Assembly (NCBI GenBank): GCA_037142515.1
Contig: JBAXAM010000028.1
Span: 1 to 17,580, forward strand
Source of the DNA: JBAXAM01 sp037142515
GTDB taxonomy: Bacteria; Pseudomonadota; Gammaproteobacteria; UBA9339
Length of the DNA stretch: 17,580 nt
Reading direction: 5' to 3'
In this document: in pieces, positions 1 through 7,496 of the stretch
Numbering within the stretch: the stretch's first letter is position 1
How the letters are laid out: every line of letters begins with the position of its first letter
Translations under genes and position numbers: made by a program
Notes under the pieces: model-generated
Told to the model about the DNA's origin: nothing
What the model saw: only the letters and a program-made list of their open reading frames with translations
The model's database searches: none

Positions 1-27
1 CAAATATGCTGCCTCGTCAAAAATAAT

Positions 28-567
28 TTACAGAAAGGATGTTACACTACCAAAAGTTGCATTGCTGTATGAGTAGCGCATGCCTGGCTTGTATTTTGGT
101 TTTTGACGTTTAAGGGTTTCTAGTAATTTTTGTCGCGGCATTCCTCTTTCAATCTGAGCGTTGCCTGGAAATTGATATCCTGTGGTGTGGCTCAAGATGT
201 TTTTTAAACTCACCGTGGTTTTTAGATAAGGCAGTTTAATGTTCGTATCAAAATTTATAGTGCCGTCTTCAGCCATTAATGCAAGTGCCATAGCTGATAC
301 TGGTTTTGAACTAGATGCTAGTGGGAATAAGGTGCTTGATGTAATCATTGGTCCAGTATCGCCTTTTTGGTAGCCAAATGTTTTTTTATAGATAACTTGG
401 CCTTTATACAAGATAGCAATTGCCCCGCCTTGTAACAGCTCTGTTTGTGGTTCTAGTTTATCAATAAAGTTTTGTAGTTTTTGCGGTATTGCAGCTTGAA
501 TTTCAGTAGAGGCGAAGCATGGCGACATTATTAGTGCTGTAAAAAAAAGTATTAAGAATCCATGCAT
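28..567 (-). pseudogene. Truncated secreted serine hydrolase (beta-lactamase/PBP-like)
   Basis: The 179 residues read like the first half of the class C beta-lactamase/penicillin-binding serine hydrolase family, whose members are normally about 350-400 residues. A hydrophobic N-terminal segment (about residues 2-19, ending CFA|S) looks like a Sec signal peptide, so the product would be periplasmic. The nucleophile motif SSSK is at 85-88, a family HTTG motif at 127-130 and the second catalytic motif YSN at 167-169. A TAA follows ten residues later, so the C-terminal half with the KTG-type motif is missing. After that stop the same frame stays open for the nine codons to the window edge, which fits a nonsense mutation or a nearby deletion. 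It starts 38 bases after hisIE on the same strand and may be read from the his operon. A functional short protein is possible but unlikely. Confidence 0.6.
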
Positions 568-605
568 GTCTTATTCTAACCTGGTTGTAAGATTTCTGGT
601 AGTGT

Positions 606-1208
606 TTATTGCTTGGTACGATCTTGTAGTTCTGCTAACACCTCTACTAGATCGATATTGCATTGCCGCAGTAATACCAGCAAGTGAAAAATCAAGTCTG
701 CAGACTCTTTTACGGTATTTTCTTTTATGCCAAGGAGGCATGCCAATGCTACTTCGACACCTTCTTCTCCTACTTTCTGTGCAACTCTATGACTGCCTTC
801 GTTGAATAATTTTGTTACATAGCTATTTGTAGGGCGCTCCTGATAACGTTGCAAGATTAAAGTTTCTAGTTTGGTAAGTATGTTTAGTTTCGAAGTATTT
901 TTTTCGCCAAAACAGCTTTGCGTACCTAAGTGACAAGCTGGACCATTGGGCTTTGCCATTACTAACAAAGTATCGTTATCACAATCAGCTAAAATACTTA
1001 TAACCTCTAGGCTGTTCCCAGATATTTCTCCTTTAGTCCACAAACGCTGCTTGGTTCGACTGTAAAAAGTAACTTTTCCAGTTTCATAAGTTTTTTGCAG
1101 GGCTTCTTTGTTCATGTAACCCAGCATTAAGACTTGTAAGGTATAACTATCTTGTATAACAGCGGGAATCAAGCCATTAACTTTATCCCAGTTTAGTTTG
1201 TGTTTCAT
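606..1208 (-). CDS. hisIE: Bifunctional phosphoribosyl-AMP cyclohydrolase / phosphoribosyl-ATP pyrophosphatase
   Basis: HisIE catalyses steps 2 and 3 of histidine synthesis in the cytoplasm: the HisE domain removes pyrophosphate from phosphoribosyl-ATP and the HisI domain opens the adenine ring of phosphoribosyl-AMP. Residues 1 to about 105 are HisI, with GYMNKEAL at 30-37, a SRTKQRLWTKGE block at 50-61, the metal-binding DCDND at 75-79 and further metal-ligand residues at C92, H93 and C99. Residues 115-200 are HisE, with EGSHRVAQKVGEEGVEVALA around 137-156 and the ESADLIFHLL helix at 168-177. At 200 residues it matches the fused enterobacterial protein (203). Its ATG overlaps the hisF stop by 4 bases, so translation is probably coupled. 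It is the last intact his gene. No clear terminator is visible after it. Confidence 0.97.
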   Translation of the reverse strand: MKHKLNWDKVNGLIPAVIQDSYTLQVLMLGYMNKEALQKTYETGKVTFYSRTKQRLWTKGEISGNSLEVISILADCDNDTLLVMAKPNGPACHLGTQSCFGEKNTSKLNILTKLETLILQRYQERPTNSYVTKLFNEGSHRVAQKVGEEGVEVALACLLGIKENTVKESADLIFHLLVLLRQCNIDLVEVLAELQDRTKQ

Positions 1209-1972
1209 AATCGTACCTCGATATTTTTTAATTTTAAAAATAGTTTTAAATTGTTTATATTGATATTTTTATTGTGAAATACGCTGGCTGCAAGTGCTCC
1301 ATCAACATTTGTTTTTTTAAATAATTCGCTAAAATGCTCGATTTTTCCTGCACCACCTGAGGCAATTAAAGGTACATGAATAGCTTTTTTTAGGTGAGCA
1401 AGTTGTTTAATGTCGTAACCATTTTTTACGCCGTCTTGGTTCATACAGTTTAGTACTATTTCACCCGCACCCAAAATTTGTACTTCTGTGGCCCAATCTA
1501 TGGTGCGTCTTTGTGTATTGAAAGATTTTTGTGGATTTCCAGTGTATTGATATACATAGTAGTTGTCATGCTTTTCGTAACTATCTATGCCGACAACAAT
1601 ACATTGATTGCCGAACTCAGTTGCGAGTTTTGTGATTAATTCTGGATTTTCTAATGCTGGAGAGTTAATAGAAATTTTATCTGCGCCAGAATTTAAAATG
1701 ATTTTAGCGTCTTCGTTTGTTCGAATGCCACCGGCAACACAAAAAGGAATATCTAAAATATGCGCCACTTTTATAATCCAGCTTCGGTCAACTACCCTAT
1801 CATCACTACTTGCAGTAATATCGTAAAACACTAATTCATCTGCTCCGGTATCTTGGTAATATTTAGCATATTCAGTAATGTTTCCCATTATTTTGTGATT
1901 TTTAAATTTAACTCCCTTTACGACTTTTCCGTTTTTCACGTCCAAGCAAGGGATAATACGTTTGGCTAACAT
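1205..1972 (-). CDS. hisF: Imidazole glycerol phosphate synthase, cyclase subunit
   Basis: HisF is the (beta/alpha)8-barrel half of the HisF-HisH complex. It uses ammonia from HisH to convert PRFAR into imidazole glycerol phosphate and AICAR. The 255-residue length is standard. Both catalytic aspartates are in place, D11 in IIPCLDV and D130 in VVGID. The phosphate-binding and barrel-end motifs DITASSD (51-57), CVAGGI (78-83), SINSPAL (101-107), NQDGVKNGYD and LIASGGAG near 200 are all present. The start overlaps hisA by 7 bases and the end overlaps hisIE by 4, which suggests translational coupling in one transcript. The wording of the conserved blocks is close to the gammaproteobacterial type. 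Nothing is missing. Confidence 0.98.
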   Translation of the reverse strand: MLAKRIIPCLDVKNGKVVKGVKFKNHKIMGNITEYAKYYQDTGADELVFYDITASSDDRVVDRSWIIKVAHILDIPFCVAGGIRTNEDAKIILNSGADKISINSPALENPELITKLATEFGNQCIVVGIDSYEKHDNYYVYQYTGNPQKSFNTQRRTIDWATEVQILGAGEIVLNCMNQDGVKNGYDIKQLAHLKKAIHVPLIASGGAGKIEHFSELFKKTNVDGALAASVFHNKNININNLKLFLKLKNIEVRL

Positions 1973-2694
1973 GCTAACACCTCGGATAAGGTAAATTTAT
2001 TTTCATAAAGAGCGCGACCAATAATTGCGCCATTTAAGCCTTTTTTTCGCAAGAGCGTGATGTCGGATAATGACTGAATGCCTCCCGAGGCTTGTAGATT
2101 TAAAAAAGGAAAGCGTGCTAGCAAATCTTCATATAAAGAATAATCAGGACCGTTTAATGTACCATCTAAAGTAATATTCGTGCATAATACATGGCATAAA
2201 CCAGCTATCTGATAATATTTAATTAACTCAAAAAGTGAATACTGCGTTATATCTTGCCAAGCATTAATGGCAATTATTGGTTGTTTATTTTTGTTTGGTA
2301 TAACGTCTAGAGATAGAACTAGTTTTTCTGTACCAAACAGACGAAACCAGTTAGTAACTTCATTTGGATTTGTAACTGCTAAGCTGCCAATCACAACTCG
2401 TGCTGTGCCTAGGTCTAATAGTTTTTTCACTTGCTCTTTTGTGCGAACACCACCACCAGTTTGTATTTGCAGCCCGCTAGTTTTTATTAATTCTGTGACC
2501 AATGCTAGTTGGCTGTGTTCAGGGTTTTTAGCTGCATCTAGATCGACTACATGTAACCAGCCTGCACCGCTAGCAGCAAATGTTTTTGCCTTGGAAATTG
2601 GATCAGTGTTATAAATAGTCGTGCGAGCATAATCACCTTGATAAAGGCGTACGCATTTTCCATCGCGCAGATCAATGGCTGGGTAAATAAGCAT
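1966..2694 (-). CDS. hisA: ProFAR isomerase (phosphoribosylformimino-AICAR-P isomerase)
   Basis: HisA opens the ribose of ProFAR by an Amadori rearrangement to give PRFAR, the substrate of HisF-HisH. The 242 residues form the expected half-barrel-duplicated fold: catalytic D8 in PAIDLR, D130 in LSLDV, the first phosphate loop TGGGVRT (79-85) and the second loop ASGGIQS near 203-209, followed by GAIIGRALYE. The length equals the family norm. It begins one base after the hisH stop codon and runs 7 bases into hisF, so it sits in a fully compact operon. The start ATG gives the canonical MLIYPAIDLRDG N-terminus. Confidence 0.98.
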   Translation of the reverse strand: MLIYPAIDLRDGKCVRLYQGDYARTTIYNTDPISKAKTFAASGAGWLHVVDLDAAKNPEHSQLALVTELIKTSGLQIQTGGGVRTKEQVKKLLDLGTARVVIGSLAVTNPNEVTNWFRLFGTEKLVLSLDVIPNKNKQPIIAINAWQDITQYSLFELIKYYQIAGLCHVLCTNITLDGTLNGPDYSLYEDLLARFPFLNLQASGGIQSLSDITLLRKKGLNGAIIGRALYENKFTLSEVLAC

Positions 2695-2695
2695 C

Positions 2696-3283
2696 TCATG
2701 TCTCCAAAAAGTTTTGCAAAATCATTGCGCCAATTTCACTGGAACGTTCCGGATGAAATTGAGTGCCAAAAAAATTTTTATATTGAATGATTGCCGAAAA
2801 CGCTTTTCCATAATGTGTTATAGCTGCAGTATGTTCTGTAGTTGGAGCGCTAAAACTATGGACGAAGTACGCATAAGAATTATCAGTAATATTTTTTAAA
2901 AGTTGATTTTTTTTGATAATCTCAAAAGTATTCCAACCTATGTGCGGCATGCTTAATTTATTTTTTTTTGAGAGCTTTTTAATTTTTCCCGGAATTAATT
3001 TTAAGCATTCAACATTTCCCTCTTCCGAAAAATCAAAAAGCAGTTGCATGCCCAAACAAATACCCAGTACTGGTTGTTTTAATGATTGTAGCGTGTTAAT
3101 CAATTTATATTTTTTTAGGCGATCCATAGCAGTTGCTGCTGATCCAACTCCAGGTAGAATAACATGGCTTGATTTTTTTATAACTTCTGCATTATGGCTG
3201 AGCCTAGCTTCTACCCCCAGCCGCTTTAGTGCAAATTTAATTGAAGCAATATTTGTACCGCCACTATCAACTATTGTTATCAT
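2696..3283 (-). CDS. hisH: Imidazole glycerol phosphate synthase, glutamine amidotransferase subunit
   Basis: HisH is the class I glutamine amidotransferase that hydrolyses glutamine and channels ammonia into the HisF barrel. The triad is complete: C76 in GICLGMQ, then H177 and E179 in QFHPERSS. The family start (IVDSGGTNIASIKFAL) and the LPGVGS block (43-48) that helps form the oxyanion strand region are present. The 195 residues are normal. The start codon shares an ATGA overlap with the end of hisB, and hisA follows after one base. A run of nine A residues on the coding strand (plus-strand 2961-2969) lies mid-gene and is the only odd point, because such runs favour polymerase slippage. Confidence 0.97.
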   Translation of the reverse strand: MITIVDSGGTNIASIKFALKRLGVEARLSHNAEVIKKSSHVILPGVGSAATAMDRLKKYKLINTLQSLKQPVLGICLGMQLLFDFSEEGNVECLKLIPGKIKKLSKKNKLSMPHIGWNTFEIIKKNQLLKNITDNSYAYFVHSFSAPTTEHTAAITHYGKAFSAIIQYKNFFGTQFHPERSSEIGAMILQNFLET

Positions 3284-4341
3284 AAGACACCTTTGGTGCT
3301 TGGTAGGTCATATCCATGTTGAAAAACAGCTTGTTTTAAAGCTTGACCAACGCCTTTGAATATAGCCTCGATCATGTGATGGTTGTTTTCGCCTGTAACT
3401 TTGATGTGAATTGCAGCACCCAAGCTTTCAGCCAGAGAACGAAAGAAATGTAAAGCAACTTCAATAGGTAATGTGCCCACCTTGTCTCTTGTAAATTGGC
3501 CTTCAAATACAAATAATCCTCTGCCACTTAAGTCGAGAGCAACTTGTGCCAAAGCTTCATCCATAGGTAATAAAAAACCATAGCGATTAATGCCCCGTTT
3601 ATCTCCTAAAGCTTTTCGTAGTGCCTCGCCTAGGGCAATAGCAGTGTCTTCAACTGTATGATGTTCGTCGACTAGCAAATCTCCATTTGTATTTAATTCC
3701 AAGCTAAAGCCACAGTGTTTGGCTAGCTGCTCCAGCATGTGATCAAAAAAGCCTATTCCAGTGTTTACTTGTATTTTTTTATTTTGATCTAAGTTAACAC
3801 TGACACTAACAGTAGTTTCTTTCGTTATTCGATGTATTTGTGCCGAGCGAAAAGGAGTGATTAATTCGTCAGCAATATCTAGCCAATTTTTTTGATCATT
3901 ATAAAGCATACCTTGTATTCCCATGTTTTTAGCAAGCTCAATATCCGTTTGACGGTCTCCGATAACATAGGAGTTATTGAAATCCATTTCGCCACTGCGT
4001 AAGTAATCCACAATCAAACCAATTTTTGGTTTGCGACATGTGCAATTATCTTCAGGAAAGTGAGGGCAAATAAGTACTTCTTTAAAGTAAATACCTTGGC
4101 TTTGCAAAATATTCATTAAAAAATTATGTGGCGCTTCAAAATCTTCTGTTTTAAAAGAATTTGTTCCTATGCCATTTTGATTGCTAACCATGACTAAAGC
4201 ATATCCAGACGTCTGTAATTTTAATAATGCGGGGATAACATTTTTTTTAAGATTAATTTTTATTAGGCTATCAACTTGTTCATCTTTTGGTTCGTCAATA
4301 ATTGTGCCGTCGCGATCTAGAAAGAGTATTTTTTTAGACAT
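3280..4341 (-). CDS. hisB: Bifunctional histidinol-phosphatase / imidazoleglycerol-phosphate dehydratase
   Basis: HisB performs step 7 (dehydration of imidazole glycerol phosphate) and step 9 (dephosphorylation of histidinol phosphate). The N-terminal HAD phosphatase (about 1-165) has the DRDGT motif with D9 as nucleophile and D11 as acid/base. It also has the zinc loop CPHFPEDNCTCRKP near 92-105 and the GDRQTDIELA metal site. The C-terminal dehydratase (about 166-353) has FFDHMLEQ, the metal-binding DEHHTVEDTAIALG and GENNHHMIEAIFKG. The bifunctional arrangement and 353-residue length match the enterobacterial type (355) and not the separate dehydratase of most bacteria. It overlaps hisDC by 8 bases and hisH by 4. 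Confidence 0.98.
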   Translation of the reverse strand: MSKKILFLDRDGTIIDEPKDEQVDSLIKINLKKNVIPALLKLQTSGYALVMVSNQNGIGTNSFKTEDFEAPHNFLMNILQSQGIYFKEVLICPHFPEDNCTCRKPKIGLIVDYLRSGEMDFNNSYVIGDRQTDIELAKNMGIQGMLYNDQKNWLDIADELITPFRSAQIHRITKETTVSVSVNLDQNKKIQVNTGIGFFDHMLEQLAKHCGFSLELNTNGDLLVDEHHTVEDTAIALGEALRKALGDKRGINRYGFLLPMDEALAQVALDLSGRGLFVFEGQFTRDKVGTLPIEVALHFFRSLAESLGAAIHIKVTGENNHHMIEAIFKGVGQALKQAVFQHGYDLPSTKGVL

Positions 4342-6661
4342 GGTTCAGTATCTCCATTAAAAGTTTGTTTTCATCGGGATTACCTATGGTTGCCCGGATG
4401 CAATTTTTTAGATTATATTCATTGCTGCGGTCGCGCAGCACTATGCCATGCTTAAAACAGGTTTCCATGGTTTTTTGGGAATCGGTTACTTCAAATAATA
4501 AAAAATTAGCTTTGCTTTCCCACACTTTTTTAACAAAAGGCAATTTTTTAAGAAATAAAATTAATTTGTCCCTTTCCCTATTTATTAGCTCAATTTGTTT
4601 ATTGACGCAATCTGATTTTAACTGCTGACAAGCAATATCAGCTGTAGATTTGGCAATAGGATAAGGAGCAATGATTTTCTTAAGCACTTGAATTATGCTT
4701 GGGTTTGCTATAGTTGCACCTAAGCGTATGCTAGCCAAACCATGCGCTTTTGATAGAGTACGCAATACGACAAGATTAGAATATGTGTTTATATATTTGC
4801 TTAAACTATCAGTACCAGAAAATTCTATATATGCTTCATCAACTACGATAATAGCTTTTCCATCTAGTTTTTCACAGATTGTTAAGATATCAGATGTTGC
4901 CAATAAATTACCAGTTGGATTATTGGGTGAGCACAGAAAAATTATTTTTATATTCGGTTGCCATTTTTGCAAAACGGCATTTAAGTCTAAAGAAAAATTT
5001 TCTGTTTTAATCAATGTTACTTCAATTATTCCTGCGCCTTGTATTGTAGCTGCTACTTTATACATGCCATAAGTTGGAGGACAGATCATGATTTGATCTT
5101 GCCCAGCGCGGCAAAAGAGGCGTACTAATAAATCAATGCCTTCGTCGCTGCCCCGGGTAACTAATATTTGTTCTGAGTCAGCAACATAAAGCGAAGCTAG
5201 TGTTGTTATTAATGAACGAGGCTGAGGTTCTGGGTAACGATTATATTTATTATCCCAAGGATTTTCGTTAGCGTCCAGCCAGGTTTTGTTTGTAATTTGG
5301 CTCTGCTCGCTTCTTGCTGAACGATAGGCGCTCATCGTGACAATTTCTGGGCGCATTAGTTCCAATAATTTATTAATTCTAATATCAACTGCATTTCTGT
5401 GAGCATCCAGTCCTTCAACTTTGGCTAATTCTTTTATAGTTTCTGCAATGCTAGTTAGACCCGTTTGGGTTAACTCTTGAATTGTCATTGTTTTCATAAA
5501 GTCTCCTACTGATAAACCACTTAAAACTTTGGCAAAACCATAAGTGGGTAAAACATGATTTGTTCCGCTTGCGTAATCTCCTGCAGATTCAGGTGACCAT
5601 GGACCTAAAAATATTGATCCGGCGCATGTAATCGTAGGTAGATAGTTTCTCGGTTGAGCAATTTGAATAATCAAGTGTTCTGCAGCATATTCATTGGCAA
5701 TGTTAATTGCCTCTATAACAGTATCGACTAAAATTACGCAGCTATTTTTCAGCGCTTGCTTTATAATCAAGTGTCGAGATAAATATTCTATTTGCCGCTG
5801 AATTTCCTGATTGACTTTATTGGCTACTGTAATGTCTGTACAAATTAATATAGACTGTGAATCACCGCCATGTTCTGCTTGTGATAGCAAATCTGCCGCA
5901 ATAAATTTTGGATTTGCATTGTGATCGGCAATAACCATGACTTCCGACGGTCCTGCTGGCATGTCGCAAACTGCGCCCATGACATCTTGCGCCACCAGCA
6001 TTTTGGCTTGCGTTACCCAACTGTTGCCAGGACCAAAGATTTTATCAACCTTGGGAATAGTTTCAGTGCCATAAGCCATCGCAGCAATTGCTTGTGCACC
6101 ACCAACTTTATATATTTTGTTTATGCCACATAAGTTGGCTGCAACTAAAATATGCGGATCGATAATACCTGCTTTGGTAGGTGGTGAACATAAAACACGA
6201 ATAGCACAATTTGCTATTTGCGCTGGAATACCTAGCATCAATACTGTTGAAACCAGTGGGGCGCTGCCAGCTGGAATATATAAACCCACGCGTTGAATTG
6301 GTCGCACCTGAGTTGCGCATACAATACCTGGAGATATTTCAATTTGGATATCAATCGGTTTTCGTTTGTTATGAAAAATATATATTTGCTGTATTGCTCG
6401 TACTATAGCTTGATAAGTAGAGTCTTGTATCTGTTTGCGTGCGTTTGCAAATTCGTTAGTACTAACTTGAATATCGTCGAGCCAAACGCCGTCGTGTTGC
6501 TGCGTTAGGTTTTTTAGTGCTGTATCACCGCCAGCGCAGACACTTTTAATTATATCTTGGACGCGAGATTTGAGATGGCTATTATCTGCTTGTAGTGGGC
6601 GCTCAAGTAATTTAGCTTGCTCAATTTTTGATATATTTTTCCAGGTATTAATTTTTAGCAT
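4334..6661 (-). CDS. hisDC: Fused histidinol dehydrogenase / histidinol-phosphate aminotransferase
   Basis: One uninterrupted frame of 775 codons encodes two enzymes that are normally separate. Residues 1-435 are HisD, which oxidises histidinol to histidine with NAD. Its zinc ligands fall at Q261, H264, D362 and H421 and the general acid-base pair at E328-H329. Residues 436-775 are HisC, the PLP transaminase acting on imidazole acetol phosphate, with NRYPEPQP (474-481), CSPNNPTG (577-584), VDEAYIEF and the Schiff-base lysine K638 in TLSKAHGL. There is no linker: the HisD C-terminus runs directly into M436, the expected HisC start. The two domain lengths match separate HisD (434 in E. coli) and HisC. 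The gene overlaps hisG by 7 bases and hisB by 8. An assembly error creating the fusion cannot be excluded, but both halves look intact. Confidence 0.95.
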   Translation of the reverse strand: MLKINTWKNISKIEQAKLLERPLQADNSHLKSRVQDIIKSVCAGGDTALKNLTQQHDGVWLDDIQVSTNEFANARKQIQDSTYQAIVRAIQQIYIFHNKRKPIDIQIEISPGIVCATQVRPIQRVGLYIPAGSAPLVSTVLMLGIPAQIANCAIRVLCSPPTKAGIIDPHILVAANLCGINKIYKVGGAQAIAAMAYGTETIPKVDKIFGPGNSWVTQAKMLVAQDVMGAVCDMPAGPSEVMVIADHNANPKFIAADLLSQAEHGGDSQSILICTDITVANKVNQEIQRQIEYLSRHLIIKQALKNSCVILVDTVIEAINIANEYAAEHLIIQIAQPRNYLPTITCAGSIFLGPWSPESAGDYASGTNHVLPTYGFAKVLSGLSVGDFMKTMTIQELTQTGLTSIAETIKELAKVEGLDAHRNAVDIRINKLLELMRPEIVTMSAYRSARSEQSQITNKTWLDANENPWDNKYNRYPEPQPRSLITTLASLYVADSEQILVTRGSDEGIDLLVRLFCRAGQDQIMICPPTYGMYKVAATIQGAGIIEVTLIKTENFSLDLNAVLQKWQPNIKIIFLCSPNNPTGNLLATSDILTICEKLDGKAIIVVDEAYIEFSGTDSLSKYINTYSNLVVLRTLSKAHGLASIRLGATIANPSIIQVLKKIIAPYPIAKSTADIACQQLKSDCVNKQIELINRERDKLILFLKKLPFVKKVWESKANFLLFEVTDSQKTMETCFKHGIVLRDRSNEYNLKNCIRATIGNPDENKLLMEILNHV

Positions 6662-7293
6662 ATATATTTATCTTCAACATTATTTTGGAAAATTTCAGCA
6701 GTACGCTGCTTTTCTTCAGGTAACTGTTTGGGCGATTTTATAAGAACAGCTTGGCTGGCAAAAACCATTTCTACTTCTCGTAAATTATTTGCCTCTAAAG
6801 TAGCGCCGGTTGATACTAGATCGCAAATACCATCGGCAATACCAAGGCGCGGAGCTATTTCTACCGAGCCAGTCAGAGGGACAATTTTAATGGCGACATT
6901 ATTTTTTTTAATAAAATCCGCAAGCAAGTGGGGATAAGATGTGGCAATACGACAGCTTTCTAGGTTCTTCATGTTTTTATATGGAAAATTTTTTGGTACT
7001 GCAATTGCTAAGCGACATGAAGCAAAGCCTAAATAATGCACAATTTCAATTTTTAATGCTTTTTCTTGACATAAATTAGTGCCGACAATACCGAAATCAC
7101 AAAAACCTTCGGTAACTAAGTTAGGAATATCGTCATCACGCACCAATAATAGATCGAGCGGAAAGTTATCGCTGTGACAAAAAAGTTGGTTTTTGCGCGG
7201 TTTAACAGAAATTCCACAGTGAGCAAGCAAGTTTAATGAGTCTTCGTTCAGCCGGCCAGATTTTTGTATCGCAATTCTGATTCTATTTGCCAT
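6655..7293 (-). CDS. hisG: ATP phosphoribosyltransferase, catalytic core without regulatory domain
   Basis: HisG catalyses the first committed step, joining ATP and PRPP. The ATG at 7293 is chosen because GGAGAGA lies six to seven bases before it and the resulting MANRIRIAIQKSGR matches relatives. A TTG four codons earlier lies inside the ribosome-binding region. The PRPP loop DLVSTGATLEAN is at 158-169 and the ATSYPHLL block at 117-124. By sequence it resembles the long, self-regulated form (about 299 residues in E. coli), with IQKSGRL and VRDDDIP in place, and not the short form that partners HisZ. Yet it ends at residue 212 (EDKYIC), where the C-terminal domain that binds histidine would begin. 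It may therefore be insensitive to feedback or need a partner encoded elsewhere. Its last bases overlap the hisDC start. Confidence 0.95.
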   Translation of the reverse strand: MANRIRIAIQKSGRLNEDSLNLLAHCGISVKPRKNQLFCHSDNFPLDLLLVRDDDIPNLVTEGFCDFGIVGTNLCQEKALKIEIVHYLGFASCRLAIAVPKNFPYKNMKNLESCRIATSYPHLLADFIKKNNVAIKIVPLTGSVEIAPRLGIADGICDLVSTGATLEANNLREVEMVFASQAVLIKSPKQLPEEKQRTAEIFQNNVEDKYIC

Positions 7294-7303
7294 AGTTCTC
7301 TCC

Positions 7304-7340
7304 AAAAAAAACCCTGGGGAGCTTTTGCCGCCCAGGGTTT
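7304..7340 (-). terminator. his operon attenuator terminator
   Basis: Read on the minus strand, CCCTGGG pairs with CCCAGGG. One C/C mismatch follows, then a GGC/GCT extension, an AAAA tetraloop and, after the stem, eight T residues. Outer A/T pairs can extend the stem. This is a textbook rho-independent terminator, placed between the his leader peptide and hisG, with the hisG ribosome-binding site directly after it. A terminator in front of the first structural gene only makes sense as an attenuator. Confidence 0.93.
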
Positions 7341-7395
7341 AATAAGAACTAAACTTATGCGGGAGGCAAATAGCCCCCCACTCAGTAGAGGCTAT
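7327..7395 (-). promoter_or_regulatory. his leader alternative-hairpin region
   Basis: Five pairing segments can be seen in minus-strand order. Segment 1 is ATAGCCTC (7395-7388), overlapping the hisL stop codon. Segment 2 is GGGGGGCTAT (7379-7370), segment 3 GCCTCCC (7367-7361), segment 4 CCCTGGGCGGC (7337-7327) and segment 5 the 3' terminator arm (7322-7312). Segments 1:2, 2:3, 3:4 and 4:5 can each pair (3:4 has one mismatch, GCCTCCC with GGGCGGC). A ribosome stalled on the His codons leaves segment 1 free, giving 1:2 and 3:4 and blocking the terminator. A ribosome that reaches the stop codon covers segment 1, giving 2:3 and 4:5 and termination. The pairings are read from the sequence; the switching order is inferred from known his and trp attenuators. 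Confidence 0.8.
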
Positions 7396-7442
7396 CTCAA
7401 CTGATGATGATGCACATGATGTTTTGTAAATTTAATGTTCAT
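7392..7442 (-). CDS. hisL: his operon leader peptide
   Basis: The minus strand encodes MNIKFTKHHVHHHQLR followed by TAG. Five of the last nine residues are histidine, at positions 8, 9, 11, 12 and 13, interrupted by one valine. E. coli HisL has 16 residues with seven consecutive histidines. The match in size, His content, placement upstream of hisG and the overlap of its stop codon with the first attenuator hairpin make the assignment firm. Its product is not expected to have a role of its own; its translation reports the level of charged His-tRNA. No Shine-Dalgarno sequence is visible before the ATG. Confidence 0.92.
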   Translation of the reverse strand: MNIKFTKHHVHHHQLR

Positions 7443-7448
7443 ATAACC

Positions 7449-7457
7449 AATATAGCA
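7449..7457 (-). promoter_or_regulatory. Probable his operon promoter (extended -10)
   Basis: On the minus strand TGC-TATATT forms an extended -10 element, preceded by long A and T tracts (7461-7485) that could act as an UP element. No good -35 box is seen at 16-18 bases. The usual initiation distance puts the first base at about 7442, the A of the hisL ATG, so hisL would be leaderless. I found no better promoter further upstream. Confidence 0.5.
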
Positions 7458-7496
7458 TATTTTTAAAAAAATACATTATTTTTTTGTACGTGATTG

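Noticed and set aside
568..605. Terminator after hisIE
   Set aside because: Only a CTACC/GGTTAG pairing with a bulge and no T tract can be found, too weak to call.
7294..7305. HisG start at an in-frame TTG at 7305
   Set aside because: The TTG lies inside the ribosome-binding sequence of the ATG at 7293, and the shorter form matches the family N-terminus.
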